This document shows, in pieces, positions 1-11,900 of a stretch of 64,000 nucleotides of DNA. A model generated the notes under the pieces. The model searched no databases and was not told the DNA's origin. It was given only the letters and a program-made list of their open reading frames with translations. How positions within the stretch are numbered: the stretch's first letter is position 1; the number at the start of each line of letters is the position of its first letter. Source of the stretch: Agelaius tricolor (lineage: Eukaryota > Chordata > Aves > Passeriformes > Icteridae). The stretch covers positions 105,478,881 through 105,542,880 of the forward strand of contig JALJCS010000001.1 in assembly GCA_023055355.1 (NCBI GenBank), given 5' to 3'. Position numbers and translations under genes: made by a program.

Positions 1-3000
1 ATCTGGTCTCAGACTCAGACTTCATTTTGTTTGATTTGGGGCATTTAAAATTATATTTGATTTCCTAGTTGCCAGCATACTCCTGCTGGGCTGTTCAGTA
101 GAAGTGAGATGTCCTTGTTAGATGACATCTTCCTCTTCCCTTGCTGGTGCTAGCATGCAGACCTTAGGCACCTTTCCTCATTCCTTCTTGATGTTCCCAG
201 CTAAAAATGCTAGTGCAATACAGTGCTAAGACCAAGGGCTCTGCCTTTGCTGCTTCTCCACTCTCTAATGCTGGAGCACATGGCAAACACAGCCATGCTT
301 AAACGTTCCTTCTTAGGTCTCTCACAGATAAGTGTAAATGTGAAGATAGCAGCTCACAAAAGGCTTTCCACAGTTACCAGCACATAGCTCTGATTCCAGT
401 GGTGGGTACCATGCACATTTACCCTGAGGAGTTCAGCTTCCTCTTTTGGACACTCTGGCAAAGACATTCAGGCTACTCTTAGAGGAGCAATGGAACTGCT
501 ACCCTGCTTTGAATACCTGTAGTGCCACCCTTGAGTTTTTAATGCCCATTGGAGGCTTGTACACAGTCACCTCTCTCCAGGGGGTTTTGCTGAGCCTGCC
601 TGTCTGCCCCTTCTTCTGCCTCCACACACAGCTGCTGGAACAAGGGGACTTATTCTGAGTACAGCAGGTTTATACCCATTTACTGGGCTCCAGCTGCTAC
701 TCCTTACTGATATGATGAGGAAGAGTCACTACCTCAGCTTTTTCAAGATTTGGCTTCTGGCCTCTTTCTACAAAACGTGGAGGCAGACAGGCATCTCTAG
801 GTGGAGGTTCAGTCCATCCTCAGAGTACCTTCCCACAGTACCTTCAATCCCACAGTACCTTCCTGGTGGAAGCAGAGGGTTCCAAATGGTGCAGCCTGCT
901 GCTGCCCTTCCTTTGCATTCAGGAGGGGTGGCTGGTGGAAGGAAGTTGCCCCAGGCTGGATCAGCAGAGTCTCAGCAGAAAAGCACTCAGCATGGAGGAG
1001 TGCCCACCTTCCCACCTACTTCCCATTCACCAAAGCACATTGCTTCCCAGCCCACAGGGTACGTCTGTGCCTGAATGACAAAACTGTCTTCTTCAAGCCT
1101 GTGTGGGCAAGAGGTATATGCATCAGTAAACAAAAAGTTTAGAAACACTTTGCAATCAGTCTATTTTTAATCTTTTCCTTCTCCCTCTCATTCTGTCCTG
1201 CCTCCTTCCTCATTTTGGTTCATTTCACCAAATAAATATTAAATGTTTTACTTCACATGCTCTGATAGTTTTCTTCAACTCTCAAATTCTTTTCTTCATT
1301 GGAGAATATTTTAATATATTATAAAATGTATTTTTAAAAAAGGACTTTTTACCAAACAAATCATCAGTACAACAAAATAAAATGCATCTTGTCTAACATT
1401 ATAACCCTAATGCCAGGTGAGTTGGAGCAGTCTTTGCATCACCCCATCATGTCTCCTGCAGCAAGATGGGCCAGAGATCAGACCACTCCTCTGGCCACTG
1501 CTCTGTCAGCTCCACTCAGAGCCAGAAGCAGTCCATGCCACCCCAAGATGCTCTGCAGGCTGCAGCCCTGTGGCACAGCCCTGTGGGGCACTCACAGGAC
1601 CAAACACAGGCAGACAGTCCCCTGTGGAGGGGAGGTAGTCTGCAGAAGCTCCACAACAGTCAAGGAATTATTCCCAACTGTTGGACTCATTGCAGCATTT
1701 TCTGAAGCATGATACAAACTGAGAGAGGAGTGGGATGCAGAGAGATGAACTTTCACTTCTTTGGGATGTACAGATGTGAAATATCTTTGGTGCTTTTTCT
1801 CCAACCAAACTCTCTCACTGGTAAGAATTTCAAAATTAAGGAACATTTCTTCTTCCTACTTCTCCATAGAGGGAAAAAAAAAACAACTTTGATCCAAAAG
1901 ATGCTTCTAGGAAGAGCACAAAGACCATAGGCCTTTTCCAGTGCTGCTGCCCTGCAATAATGACCTCAGTCCCAAGCCTGGAAGGAGAGTTGGATGCAAG
2001 AAATTTGTCTGCACTTCTGGATCCCTTTAAATCCAATTGGATGTCATTTGCCAAGGCTGATTGCACCAAAGGGGGCATGTGAGTTTGACAATGCTCTTTT
2101 GTCCCCAGGCTTTAAGATTCAGTCCTCTAATTAATGCATCCTTTTAACCTCAGTGTATGGGCCCACCTTTACAAATAGCTTGGCAAGTGTGTGAGCCAAA
2201 GAAGATGCTGACCTTACCAGCTAGGACATGAGCTTGCAATGTGTCAGCTATATTGAAATTATTTCCATGCAGAAACCTCCTAGATAATTTGCTGGACTTT
2301 CATGTGAGATATCCAGTGTCCATTGGGGAGGAAACACTTGGCTGGGACAGCATGTCTGTAGTCTGAGAAAAATGACATGCTGCAATTTTGCACTCCAGCT
2401 TCCAAGAGCTTGCCCCTGTTCCTCTGCCTTTCCTGACTCAGTTGCTCTCGTACACCCTGCTGCTGTGACTTCCACTCTATTTCAGTCCAAGGTTTTTGTG
2501 ATGGCTCCACTTTGTAATTAGAAGTGCTGCAAAGCATAGCTCAGAGAGTGATAAAGGATGGGGAGGATGAAAGAGCAAGAACCTGCAGAAGGATGCTGCC
2601 TTTCACTACCTGCTCTCCTGGAGATGCAGCTGCTGAGCTCCCCATGGAGCAGGGCACTGAGTAGGGCAGCACTTTTTGGTACTTCAGGCAGCCAGCTTTG
2701 GGCAATTGTCCTTTCCCCACATGTGAACAGTGGGTAGCTCCCCCCACCCCAAGCTCTGGATGAGCATTTCTCAGCAGTGTCACTCCTCAGCTAGTCCCAC
2801 CAGCCAGTTTGGGACTGGCTGGCAGCCATCAGCAGAGCCTGGGCTCTGGGAGCACAGGGCCAGTGTCTCCTTTGCCTGAGCTGTGGGGCTGAGGCTGCCC
2901 ACAGACCAGTGAGTTCACAGGACAGAAAAGCCACTGGCAGGATTGGATCCTTGTCCCACAGCAAAGACAGGAGCAGGAGCAAGGAGCTAAATGGTCTCTT

Positions 3001-4943
3001 TCCAGCACACTCTGGAGGAGAGTGTGGGTGGGGGAAGGTAGCACTGGCCAAAAGTCTCTACCCATGGTGCAAGAAGGGGAATGCAGATGGGGAAGGATAA
3101 GGATGTGCTGGTCCTGGACCAGCAGGCATACTTCTGGCTAGGGAGAGCAGTGTTGCATAGCTATGAAATATGGGATAAATGCTTCTGATCTGCTTGTGTT
3201 TTCTCTGGAGACTCATGTCTCAAGTGCTGAAGACCTTCTGCCTTCCCTACTTGTCCTGCCCATGTCAGCCATCGTTCTTGTTCATCAGGAAATGTTGTTA
3301 TGGCCCCACTCTACTGAAAAGACCTGTCCCAAGCAACAAAGAAAAGAAAACAATCAAGGGCATCTCCTGGACCAATTGAAAAAAAAAGATTAACTCTTAA
3401 AAGAATCTGAGATGAAATAAAAAAACAACAACTGTAACATTTCAAAAGGAAAGAAAATGCTCTGAGAAGAAGAAAATTCTTTCTGTGTCCTTCTGACACA
3501 TGCAGCTTGTCAGCTAGGCTGGCAGTCTGGGCTGGCAGAGAGGGTAACTCACTGAAAATGGAGCCTGTGTTTTGATTGAGGAGAGACTGTGCACAATGAA
3601 GAATCCTTAGCATTTTCGGCCATGAACATTTTTCAGCTCTTTTGTGAATAAAAAGGGGCATTTCCCAAGGCCAATAGTGGATTTTTGCAAGAGCTGCATT
3701 CCTGCTGGAACCACACTTACTCTGAGGCCTATGTGATCTCACTGTTTTTTACTTGGCTATAAGGAATTCAATGCTTTCCACAAGGTGTAACATCTGTCAC
3801 ACATCCACACAAGCATTGTTTATTTTATGAAACATGAGCTATGCTTACAGCTACTCGCTCTCACTTTGCATCCCCCAAATGAGAATCTGCAAGGAGAATC
3901 ACGGCCTTAATTTCCAGTGGTTTGTAGAGGCATAATATACAAAGTGGGCCTTCTGTAGCACACTGATAATCCTACATAATTACACATATATGCAGAACTA
4001 GTGTCAACAAACTGAAATCAAAGTCTGCTTTGAAAAAAAAATCCGTGTTATTACACAGAATAAATCACATAGAGGAGATGTGCAGCTGTATTCAGATGCT
4101 GTCTAGAAGATGGAGAAGAAAGGTGTGATTGAGCAAGGCTTCAGTTTTGATCCAGAGCTGCTGCTGACTCCCTCTTCACCTCCAGCAACTTTGCTGGCTG
4201 GATTTCTCCAACTGTGAAAGGCAGAGGGGATAATGTTTATGTAGAGGTGTGCTGTGAGAGCTATTGGCTGCATCTGTGTGAATGCTAATTTATTACTGGT
4301 GAAGTATAGCCCAGATGAAAGTGTTACAGCATGCAGCCTTCAAAGTGGATCTGCACTGCAGATTTTTATCTGAGAGGGCTGCATAACCTAGGCACAGCCT
4401 GGAGGTGACGACCACAGGGATAAATTGACAATCTGGGCAAGTACTACCAGGAAAGAAACATGCAGGGGATGTGGATCTGGAAAACAAGCATAGTGTGTTT
4501 TGCTCTGAATTTTTAGCTTTCTTTTCACCCTATACTTTATCTGATTTTCTAGTAAGTGATAGTCCATTGATCCAAATTCACCTCTGATTAAGTCCAACAC
4601 CCTGAGAGACATTCACCCACGCATACACCCAGCAGCTCACAGCACAGGAGCTTTTGAAAAGAGTATTCTGTACTGTACATGTGAGTAGAAAAATAAAAAG
4701 TGCAATGTAAAGTATAGTTGTTTATAACTGGGACAATTTGGCCTTTAACTAGATGCCATGTTGTGCTGACATCTGTCTTCCAATGTGATAATTTTTTGTC
4801 CCTTTTGAGCAAGATGCAGTGAATATGATGGGGTATGTCAAGACTTTCTGCCTTAATTCGAGGAAGCAGCCTACACACAGCACTTCAGTTTCATGAACGT
4901 CCAGATGGCACATTTCTGGGGGAAGGGGTGAGTAAAAGCACAC
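1..4943. other. Gene-free single-copy DNA
   Basis: Both strands carry only short open frames, with no recognisable domain and no pair of consistent splice sites. The composition is AT-leaning, with many short A and T runs. The only local structure I note is a short threefold near-repeat at 824-863. No transposon terminus, tRNA or CpG-rich patch is visible. I read it as intergenic or intronic sequence. Confidence 0.55.
824..863. repeat. Short degenerate tandem repeat, three near-copies
   Basis: The core AGTACCTTC occurs three times, spaced by 10-20 bases and mostly preceded by CCAC. It is a small local duplication with no evident function. The nearby open frames are chance products of this slightly more GC-rich stretch. 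Confidence 0.5.
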
Positions 4944-4976
4944 GTGTGTGTGTGTCTGTGTGTCTGTGTGTGTGTG
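4944..4976. repeat. GT/AC dinucleotide microsatellite, interrupted
   Basis: This is a run of GT units broken twice by TCTG, giving an impure (GT)n tract of about 33 bases. It is flanked by CAC on the left and GGACACCTACACACG on the right. Such tracts are common length polymorphisms in vertebrates. The interruptions suggest this one is fairly stable. Confidence 0.85.
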
Positions 4977-5785
4977 GACACCTACACACGTGCATTTGGC
5001 TATGAAGCCACCGATCAGTATGTTCACAGTGTAGAGGCAAAAAGCAATGTGTTTATTCTGTAACCCATAAAAGCATCTCATCATAGCTGCATCTTCTGTG
5101 AGCTCTTTCCCCCTCCTTCAGACAGATTATAGCATTTGCCACAGCTCCAGACCAGGGATGGGTCAAATGTGAGTTTGCCAGCAGTTCACATCTCTCCGGT
5201 ATCCATCTGACACACATCGTTCCCTCTTGGCTCCTCTTTCTTTTACACTTCAGGCAGGAGAAGGACTCAGTCTTCAATAAACTAAGAGCAAATGCCCCCT
5301 TCCTCATTTCCAGTACTTGCTTACCTTGAACAGTAAATAACTAAAGTTCAGATCATTGCCTACAAGTCACTGTGATGAACTGATTGGTGAATAAGTTCAT
5401 ACTGCACTCTAGGAAGGCCCTATAAACCCCACATGGATCTCTTTCCCTTGCATGGGCATGTAATCCACCCACCTCTTTAGCCTGGGGTACTCGATTTATC
5501 AGTACAGCTTCACCTTACTGAGGCTGAAATGGCAGGTCAAACCAGAGGAGCAGGCACTTCTCTGCATTGCATCCTGCAGGGTGAAAATATTCATGCTCTC
5601 AAAAGTGTGGGAAGATTCTTCTCCGAGCGAGCAGAAGAACTGAAGTTGTACCTCCAGAGTGCTTAGGGGACACGCAGGCCTGGAAGTAGCAGCACACAAG
5701 AGGAGAACCCCACAGAAAAGTGACAAGATTAAAGGATCTTCTCTCCCCCACCCCCTTCTCCCATCCCTCCCCCGAACGGGTAGCA
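4977..5785. other. Gene-free stretch before an AT-rich block
   Basis: Nothing gene-like is seen. Short frames on both strands lack start context, splice signals or known motifs. A C-rich tract (CCCCCACCCCCTTCTCCC and similar) lies near 5747-5775, just ahead of the AT-rich block that starts at 5786. Confidence 0.5.
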
Positions 5786-5925
5786 AAATCAAAGTTAAAA
5801 ATGTATCTATGGAAGGGACTGATGAAAGATTAATAATTAATTTTAGAGCAGCGATACAGCATTTTTTGAAATGTAAATTTGATGCGCAAAAGTGGCATAT
5901 TATGATAAGCAGGAGCAACAAGGGA
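5786..5925. promoter_or_regulatory. Candidate conserved non-coding element (AT-rich)
   Basis: This is an abruptly AT-rich, non-repetitive block containing TAATAATTAATTTTA, a homeodomain-type core, next to a segment rich in complex 6-8-mers, with CpG kept in an AT context (GCGATACAG, GATGCGCAAAAG). It has the texture of vertebrate conserved non-coding elements and lies about 1.2 kb from a CpG island. Conservation cannot be measured here, so the call rests on composition and motif content alone. The open frame crossing it is probably incidental. Confidence 0.3.
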
Positions 5926-6739
5926 GAGTGAGTACAGGAGGGCCTGTTGCTCAGAGACAGGCTAGTGAGGAGCACTTACAGCCGCCTTTATTTTTTCTCT
6001 TCCCCTCCCTCTCTCTCTTTATGCAAACTTATTATCTGAACTTAGGAGGTTTTGAAGAAGTTGAAGGGCTGCATATCTGAGGCACAGTCTTCAGAGTGCA
6101 TCTCAGCTGTGGTTTTGCCTTGAAAGCTAAATCTCTAGTTGTGCATTGCCATCCAGTGTCTTCCCACACTTCGCTTCTCCTGACCGCTCCCGTCACTGTG
6201 GTGCTGCTAACTGTTCCATTTCCTTACCAAGACTTTCCCTTCTGCTTCTAATATTTGGATTTAATTTTCTGCCCCTTCCCCTCCCCGCCCCATGCCCACT
6301 AGCCTCACAACTCCCCTCCTCCTTAGCTCAGGCTCTTTTGAACCATCTCCTTTTGTGCTTTTTCCCGTGCATGGTGCAGGCTCTTTTACTCCCCCTTTTC
6401 TTTCCCCAGCCCTGTTTACATGAGGGCTTTGAGAGCAGCTTCACCGTGCGCTCTCATGAGAGTTGTGCAAATTGCACCAGTGCTTTCGTTGGAAGAGACA
6501 CTCATCTCTGAAGCCCCATGCTGTGCAAGAGTGCATCAAGACCAAGTAAGCCCCTTGATGCTGCCTCACGCTGTGATCCTCCTTTGCACAGTGTCATGTG
6601 TCAGGACGGTTTTCCCACAATGCATTCTTTAGTTCGGTGGCAGGAAAAAAAAAAGAAAGAACAAATAATCTGCTGTCGTCACAGGCAAACACATTACCTG
6701 CGGGGCAGGGAGAGGAGCCAATCTTCTTTCAATGAACCA
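5926..6739. other. Pyrimidine-rich gene-free stretch
   Basis: The plus strand is markedly T/C-rich from about 5990 to 6420, with many CTTCCC, CCTCC and TTTTC runs. This inflates open frames of low-complexity Leu/Pro/Ser composition. I see no domain, no splice pair and no transposon end. A long A run lies near 6645. Confidence 0.5.
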
Positions 6740-7070
6740 AATTCACTCCCTAAAGTTGCCTTTGGATGTGTTTTTATTAATTATTGCCCAGGCGGTCCAA
6801 ACTCTGACCCTTCCAACTTTTTGCTCATTGCATGTTGGTTGTTTTTGCAAACAGCAGAATTTTGAAAGTTGTTGAGGAAAAAAAAAAACATTGTACTTTT
6901 ATTCCCTTACATGGATTCAAACGATGGCTTTATTAATACATATCGACAGACCTAAGTTTCACAAGTACAATTAATGCCACATAAATCGTTCATATCCCTG
7001 CCCTGTCATTTACGGAAATACAGCATAAACTCCATATCCTTATCTTAATTAAGCTGATAAGGCACAACAG
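6740..7070. promoter_or_regulatory. Candidate conserved non-coding block abutting a CpG island
   Basis: This is complex AT-rich sequence with TTTTATTAATTATTGCC, a GCTTTATTAATACATATCG segment and TCTTAATTAAGCTGATAAGG, so homeodomain-type and GATA-type cores sit close together. CpGs persist in AT context (CATATCGACAG, AAATCGTTC, TTTACGGAAAT). It ends within a few bases of the GC-rich island. I infer a promoter-proximal enhancer or conserved element; conservation itself is untested. Confidence 0.35.
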
Positions 7071-7078
7071 ATCCAGCT

Positions 7079-7745
7079 CCGAAGTGCAACTGCGAGGAGC
7101 CCTGAGCGCTGCGGGCTCTCTCTCGCACGCCCGTGCGTGTGCGGGGCTCTCACCGCCCAGCCAGACATCACCTGCTGCAGCAGCTGGAGAGCAGCAACCG
7201 AGCCCTGCATCGCTCTCTGCTTTCCGGGCAAGCTTTCGGCACTGCCATCAGATTTGGTGTTTCTCCTGCAGGGAACCCACGCGGCTCCGCAGCCCAGCCT
7301 CGGGTGTCGGCAGCGAGGCGCCCACGTCCAGCTGCGAGCAGAGGCTCCATCTACAGCAGCCGCAGCCCGCAGGAGGCACGGCTGGACGGGGAGGGGGCAG
7401 GATGCAGGCAAAGGTTACAGCGGGGCGATTTGAGATCAGCCAGCCCTGCCGGAGGCAGAGGGACAGGCTGCGGTGCCACCCTGCCCGGGGCCATGCGGGA
7501 ACAGCGTCCCGATGTCAGACAGACACACGCTGCACCCAGTCCCTGCACCTGCGGGAGGGCAGCCTGGGCACAAGCGAGGTGCTGCTGGCCTCTCTCGCCC
7601 TCTCAGCATTGCCGATGGTTGCCCTGCTCGGGAGGGACTGTGCGTTCCTCAGGGCAGCTGCCCTTGTGTTCGTGCACACACCTCTGCCCCCGGGCCCTCG
7701 CCCCTCGCCGCCATGGGCAGCCCTGCCAGCCCCGATGGACAAGGT
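7079..7745. promoter_or_regulatory. CpG island, probable promoter
   Basis: The sequence switches sharply from AT-rich to GC-rich. By hand I count roughly 47 CpG dinucleotides over about 660 bases, at a GC content near 60-65%. That gives an observed/expected ratio around 0.7, above the usual island threshold. I see no TATA box, which is normal for island promoters. Several overlapping long frames on both strands are expected from stop-codon-poor GC-rich DNA and should not be taken as genes. The right end carries a full Kozak start (see 7713-7879), which favours plus-strand transcription, but the direction is not settled. Confidence 0.6.
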
Positions 7746-7879
7746 GAGCTGGCAGAACCATGGGGTTTGTGCGTGTCTGACATCACCCCGGGGGACATGA
7801 GGAGGGAAGGGAAGCTGGATTTTGGGAAGGAGGAGAAGCAGCACCCCAACAGTGCAGCTGGAGCAAGAGGCAGGCTAAG
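7713..7879 (+). CDS. Candidate first coding exon (unrecognised product)
   Basis: The ATG at 7713 sits in GCCGCCATGG, the complete vertebrate Kozak consensus, at the 3' edge of the CpG island. The frame stays open for 55 codons plus two bases and runs into CTAAG|GTAAGA at 7879/7880. The in-frame TAA stop is itself made by the donor, so the frame is open exactly up to the splice site. A second donor, CAAG|GTGAGC, lies inside at 7743/7744 and would give a 31-base coding start. The peptide begins MGSPASPDGQ and is hydrophilic in its second half, with no signal peptide or known domain. I do not recognise a family. No downstream exon in compatible phase was found, so this is a hypothesis; a non-coding first exon or chance is also possible. 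Confidence 0.25.
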
Positions 7880-7899
7880 GTAAGAAGAAATATTACACA

Positions 7900-8900
7900 A
7901 GAGTATTTTCTGGCTTTTCCCCAGAAATGCATCCCTATTCAAGAGGAGCACTTCAGCATTTGCTTATGTTTAAGCACGTGCTCAGTTCCTGTTGACCTAA
8001 ACAGAAACGAAGCATATGTGTTTAAATGAGCATATGCTTAAGTGCATTCTTCAGACAGGAGGGATGGAGGCAATTAAGCACGTATCTATATGCAAGCTAG
8101 CTATCTGTCATTTACATTTAGTCATTGTGATGCATTTTGGACAGTGAACAATTCTGGCAAGAAATTTTTTTACTAATCATTTCACAACATTTGATAGCTT
8201 TAAGGAAAAGACAACATTCTCCGTTCCTTTGAAAAAAGGTTTTCTCCCTAAAAATACCACAATAAATAAATAGACCAAACCATAGATTTTGCAATTGCAA
8301 CTTTTCTCAAGGAGATAACAACTAGCACTGGAATGTAAGCTGCTGTCTGTGTCCACTCTGGGTCATTTCACCGGAGAGAGACATCTTGCATAACCATGAA
8401 AGGAGACAGAACTGTCATTTAAGTCTTGAAACAGAATAAACTTTTCCCATCCATTGTTCCCTTGTATATGTGTAAACGTTACCTTTAGTGGGCATGATTT
8501 GATTTAGGCCTTCCCCACATTGCAGCTGGTTTAATAGAATGCCATAATAGTGTCACACGGTTATTCTTGAAAAACAGCTACTAAATGTTGATGTTACTTA
8601 TTGTAGCAATATTTATGTGAGAATGCTGCAAATACTTGGGAAAAGGTTTTAAAGGTTGAAAGGCGAGTATAACCATAAATTATGAGAAATGCTGCAGTTG
8701 GGAAGTGACATAAAGTTCAATGGCCTCAGCTGTCGACACTGTGTGTTCATTGTTTTGGACACTCATGTGACTGCATCTCAGCCAGCCGAGGGCTGGTTCT
8801 CTCCCTTACTGCATGGGATTTCAATGCAGAATTGTGGAGGGTTTTAAAGTGATTCTCTAATGTCTGTTGTGTAACTTTCTCATCTCTGACACGAGAATCA
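7900..8900. promoter_or_regulatory. AT-rich flank with possible conserved non-coding segments
   Basis: No coding signal is seen. Two segments (about 8090-8290 and 8540-8760) are complex, non-repetitive and AT-rich, with isolated CpGs such as CACACGGTTATTC, GGCGAGTATAACC and GCTGTCGACACTG. This texture is typical of regulatory sequence next to developmental promoters. The repeated CATATGCTTAAG-like words around 7960-8045 are AT-rich near-repeats (TTTAAGCACGTGC, AATTAAGCACGTAT). Function is inferred from position and composition only. Confidence 0.25.
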
Positions 8901-11900
8901 CCCTAAAAGCCAACCTTAGTAGTCTGAGTGACTGAAACAGATGATGGGGTTCACATGAATGCTGGCTTACAATACTAAATCATGTTTTATTTCCTCATGA
9001 CACTGAACAGAGAAATGGAAAACAAAAATGCAGTGCTGACCAGTAAGGCAAATTTATTTGTTTGTGGTTTATTCCCAGGATGTTTGAACTGTTTTTTGGG
9101 AGGCTCCCACCCAGCAAAGTGTAGAGAAACTCAGAGCCAAAGCCAGCCCAAAGGGTCACAGTGCCACTGACGCAGTGGGGTTTCCCTACCAGGCAGAGAA
9201 CATCTGGGGCATCTCTTGCCCCAGGACTAGGAGGGAAGGAAGAAGGAATGGAGCTGGGACAAGGAGCCTGGGGGAAGATCTGCAGAGCTGGGCTGGCTGC
9301 TGCTGTCCCCTGCCGTGGCCATCTCTATTTGATCTCATGCTCAGCAGCAGCCTGCTGGCTTCTCTCAGGCTGTGACACAGGCAAAGCAAGCAGCAAAGCC
9401 AGGATAACCTTTCTGCTCACAACAGCCCACAGCATCTTTTGCCTGTATCTAGACTAGCACAAGGGAAGCTTGGAATAGATAACGTCCTGAATTGCAGGAT
9501 TGTGCCAAACTGTCCTCAGACATACTGTGCCATCCTCCTCCTGACACCCTCCTCAGGCACTGGAGAGCTCTGTGGCTTAGGTAGATTAGATTGGTCCCTT
9601 TATAAAGTTCATTTTGAAATGGAAGTTTCAAGTGTTGTGGCATGCAGTGAGGCCTCCAACCTCCCCTCAAAACTTTTAAGCATGCTCTGAAGGGTGGAGG
9701 GAGGAGATAGTTGTACCCAAACCAGAGGGTTTGCTTTGTGGGCAAGGAAGAGTCCACATGTGAAATTCTAGGCAAATCTCAGAGTGTCATGAGGGGTTAT
9801 TAGAGTCCAGTCAATACAGTCCTTAACAGCCATACCTGTAGTTCTCCATGCACACACCCCATGCTTCTTGCTGCCTTGTATCCCCTCCCTGCCTGTGCCA
9901 GTCCCTGAGCAGCTCAGCCAGATCCAAGGTACTGTGATGTGAATGCTACAGGTGCTGCAATTATGGCATCATCTACAGAAGAGTCCACATCTTTGAGAAA
10001 TTCCACTTTTCCTTCATTTTTACTGCTTTGCCTTAGTTAGGTTTTGAATTCTCTGTGCCCATTGGTATCAGCAGCAGCCTCTGGGCAGTTCCTCATGCCA
10101 GGACCACATTGGTGCTGTCTCAAGAGTTACCAGCTCACCAACAAGCTATCCACTTAACAAAACCTCAGAAGTTGTCCCTGAGCACTCAAAACTCCTTTTG
10201 TTCTGCTCCCTGTGGCTCAAGAAGTTCCTTGTGTTCAGTAGCAAAGGTGATAAAAACAGGAATTTCTGGAGACAACTCTGGCACCTAGGGTCCATTCCAC
10301 CACTGTAGAAGTCTTGCCAGCCTGGCAACTTTTGCAGGAACAAATGCACCTTGGAGATGCAGCACTTTGATGCCCAGGGCTTAGAGCTTCCTGTCCTTTT
10401 ACAGCATTGAATATGTTATGCAAGCACATGTGGCTACAGGTGCATGCATTTGCACAGTGTTTGTCACTTATTCTGCATTTATAAAAAGTCTGTAATGCAT
10501 GTTAAATTATTTTTTCCCTGATTTGAATATTTGGTTAATAAATGGGACAGCCTGTAGCAATATTCTCTTCTGCCAAGACAAGGGTAACAGGGACATTGTA
10601 CAGATATGCATTTAGCAAAGTTGGAAAATGTCATTAGCACATAAAACCTAAAACCATCATAAGCCCATAAAAACTATGGTAAGCCAACAAGTAAAATCTC
10701 AGTAAGTCTATAATCACATAACCCCTGTAGTAAATTGCTGTTGTGTAGTTAAAGCTGATTAAAAATTGATTAAATCAGTTCAAACTATGTAAGTCTCACC
10801 TTAATGCATCACATGGTGTTTACCCTGACTTGCATGGAGCCCTTTGCTTCCTCCCCTCTCCATACATACCCACAGTGATGGGGCAGACAAGTTCTGCTTA
10901 CCTATACCAGACCTACAAATCAATAACTTACAGTGTGCAGAGACAGTGCCAAATAAAAATACTCTGCTTGAGCCTAGCAAACGTGCAGGGCAAATCATCC
11001 AAAGCATAAATATGGCACTGGCCAAGTTACACAGCTGCCAACATCACTGTCCTGCTTTCAATGCCTTCTCTTCCTCAAAGACTGCTGGTACCTGTGGTCC
11101 AAAGTTCTTCCTGACAGCAGAGAGGCACCTAAAATACAGCTAATGAGGAATTAGCTGATCCCAAATATGAAAGCAAGTGCCAATTCCTTGCTGCATCCCT
11201 TTCTTCAGACAGCTGTTGTGAGAAGAGGTTCAGGACAAGCTCTGCACACCAGACAGTGCCACAAAGGCCCCTTGCTTTGTTTGCAAATCCTGAGGCTCCT
11301 ATTCTGGTTCTGTGGGATGAGATGAATTAACCTCACCCCATTATTTTCTCTGACTCCACCAAGAAGCAGCAGCAGCAGCCACAGTATTTCATCATGTCAG
11401 GCCAAGTCTGCCAGAAATCACTCAGCTATGTCCAGCTGCTGTCTGTGTCTCAGGAGATGCTCCCCAGGTGACAACCACTGGATGCTCTACTGTATAAATG
11501 CTGCTTCACTGTGTCAACACCCACCCTCACAAAGAAACAGCAAAGTTTCCATGGTCTGTCCTGTCACAGCCATAGGCAGCAGCAAGAGGAGAAGTTCGTG
11601 AAGTTCAGCATACACACAGATTTGTGACAGGGACACTCAGAGCAGCCTGGCCTGGTCCCTCCACAGCAAACACCCTCAGTGATGAGTGAGCTCAGCAGCT
11701 GCCCAGCTGTACTGTCCATCTGGGGGAACCACCCAATGTTCCAACTAGAAATGTGCTGTACAGCAGCAGCTGATTTGTGCAGGTGGCCCCATGAAATGTC
11801 ACATAGCCTGGTGACCAGTAATCATCTACTTGTCTTTTCATTTCTGAGAGTTTTGTTCACTGGTACCCCAAAAGGGGAAAAAGATCACCAAATACACTGC

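Noticed and set aside
7084..7800. 238-codon open frame across the left CpG island
   Set aside because: GC-rich DNA lacks stops by chance. Long frames occur on both strands at once, the composition is low-complexity, and the start has no good context.
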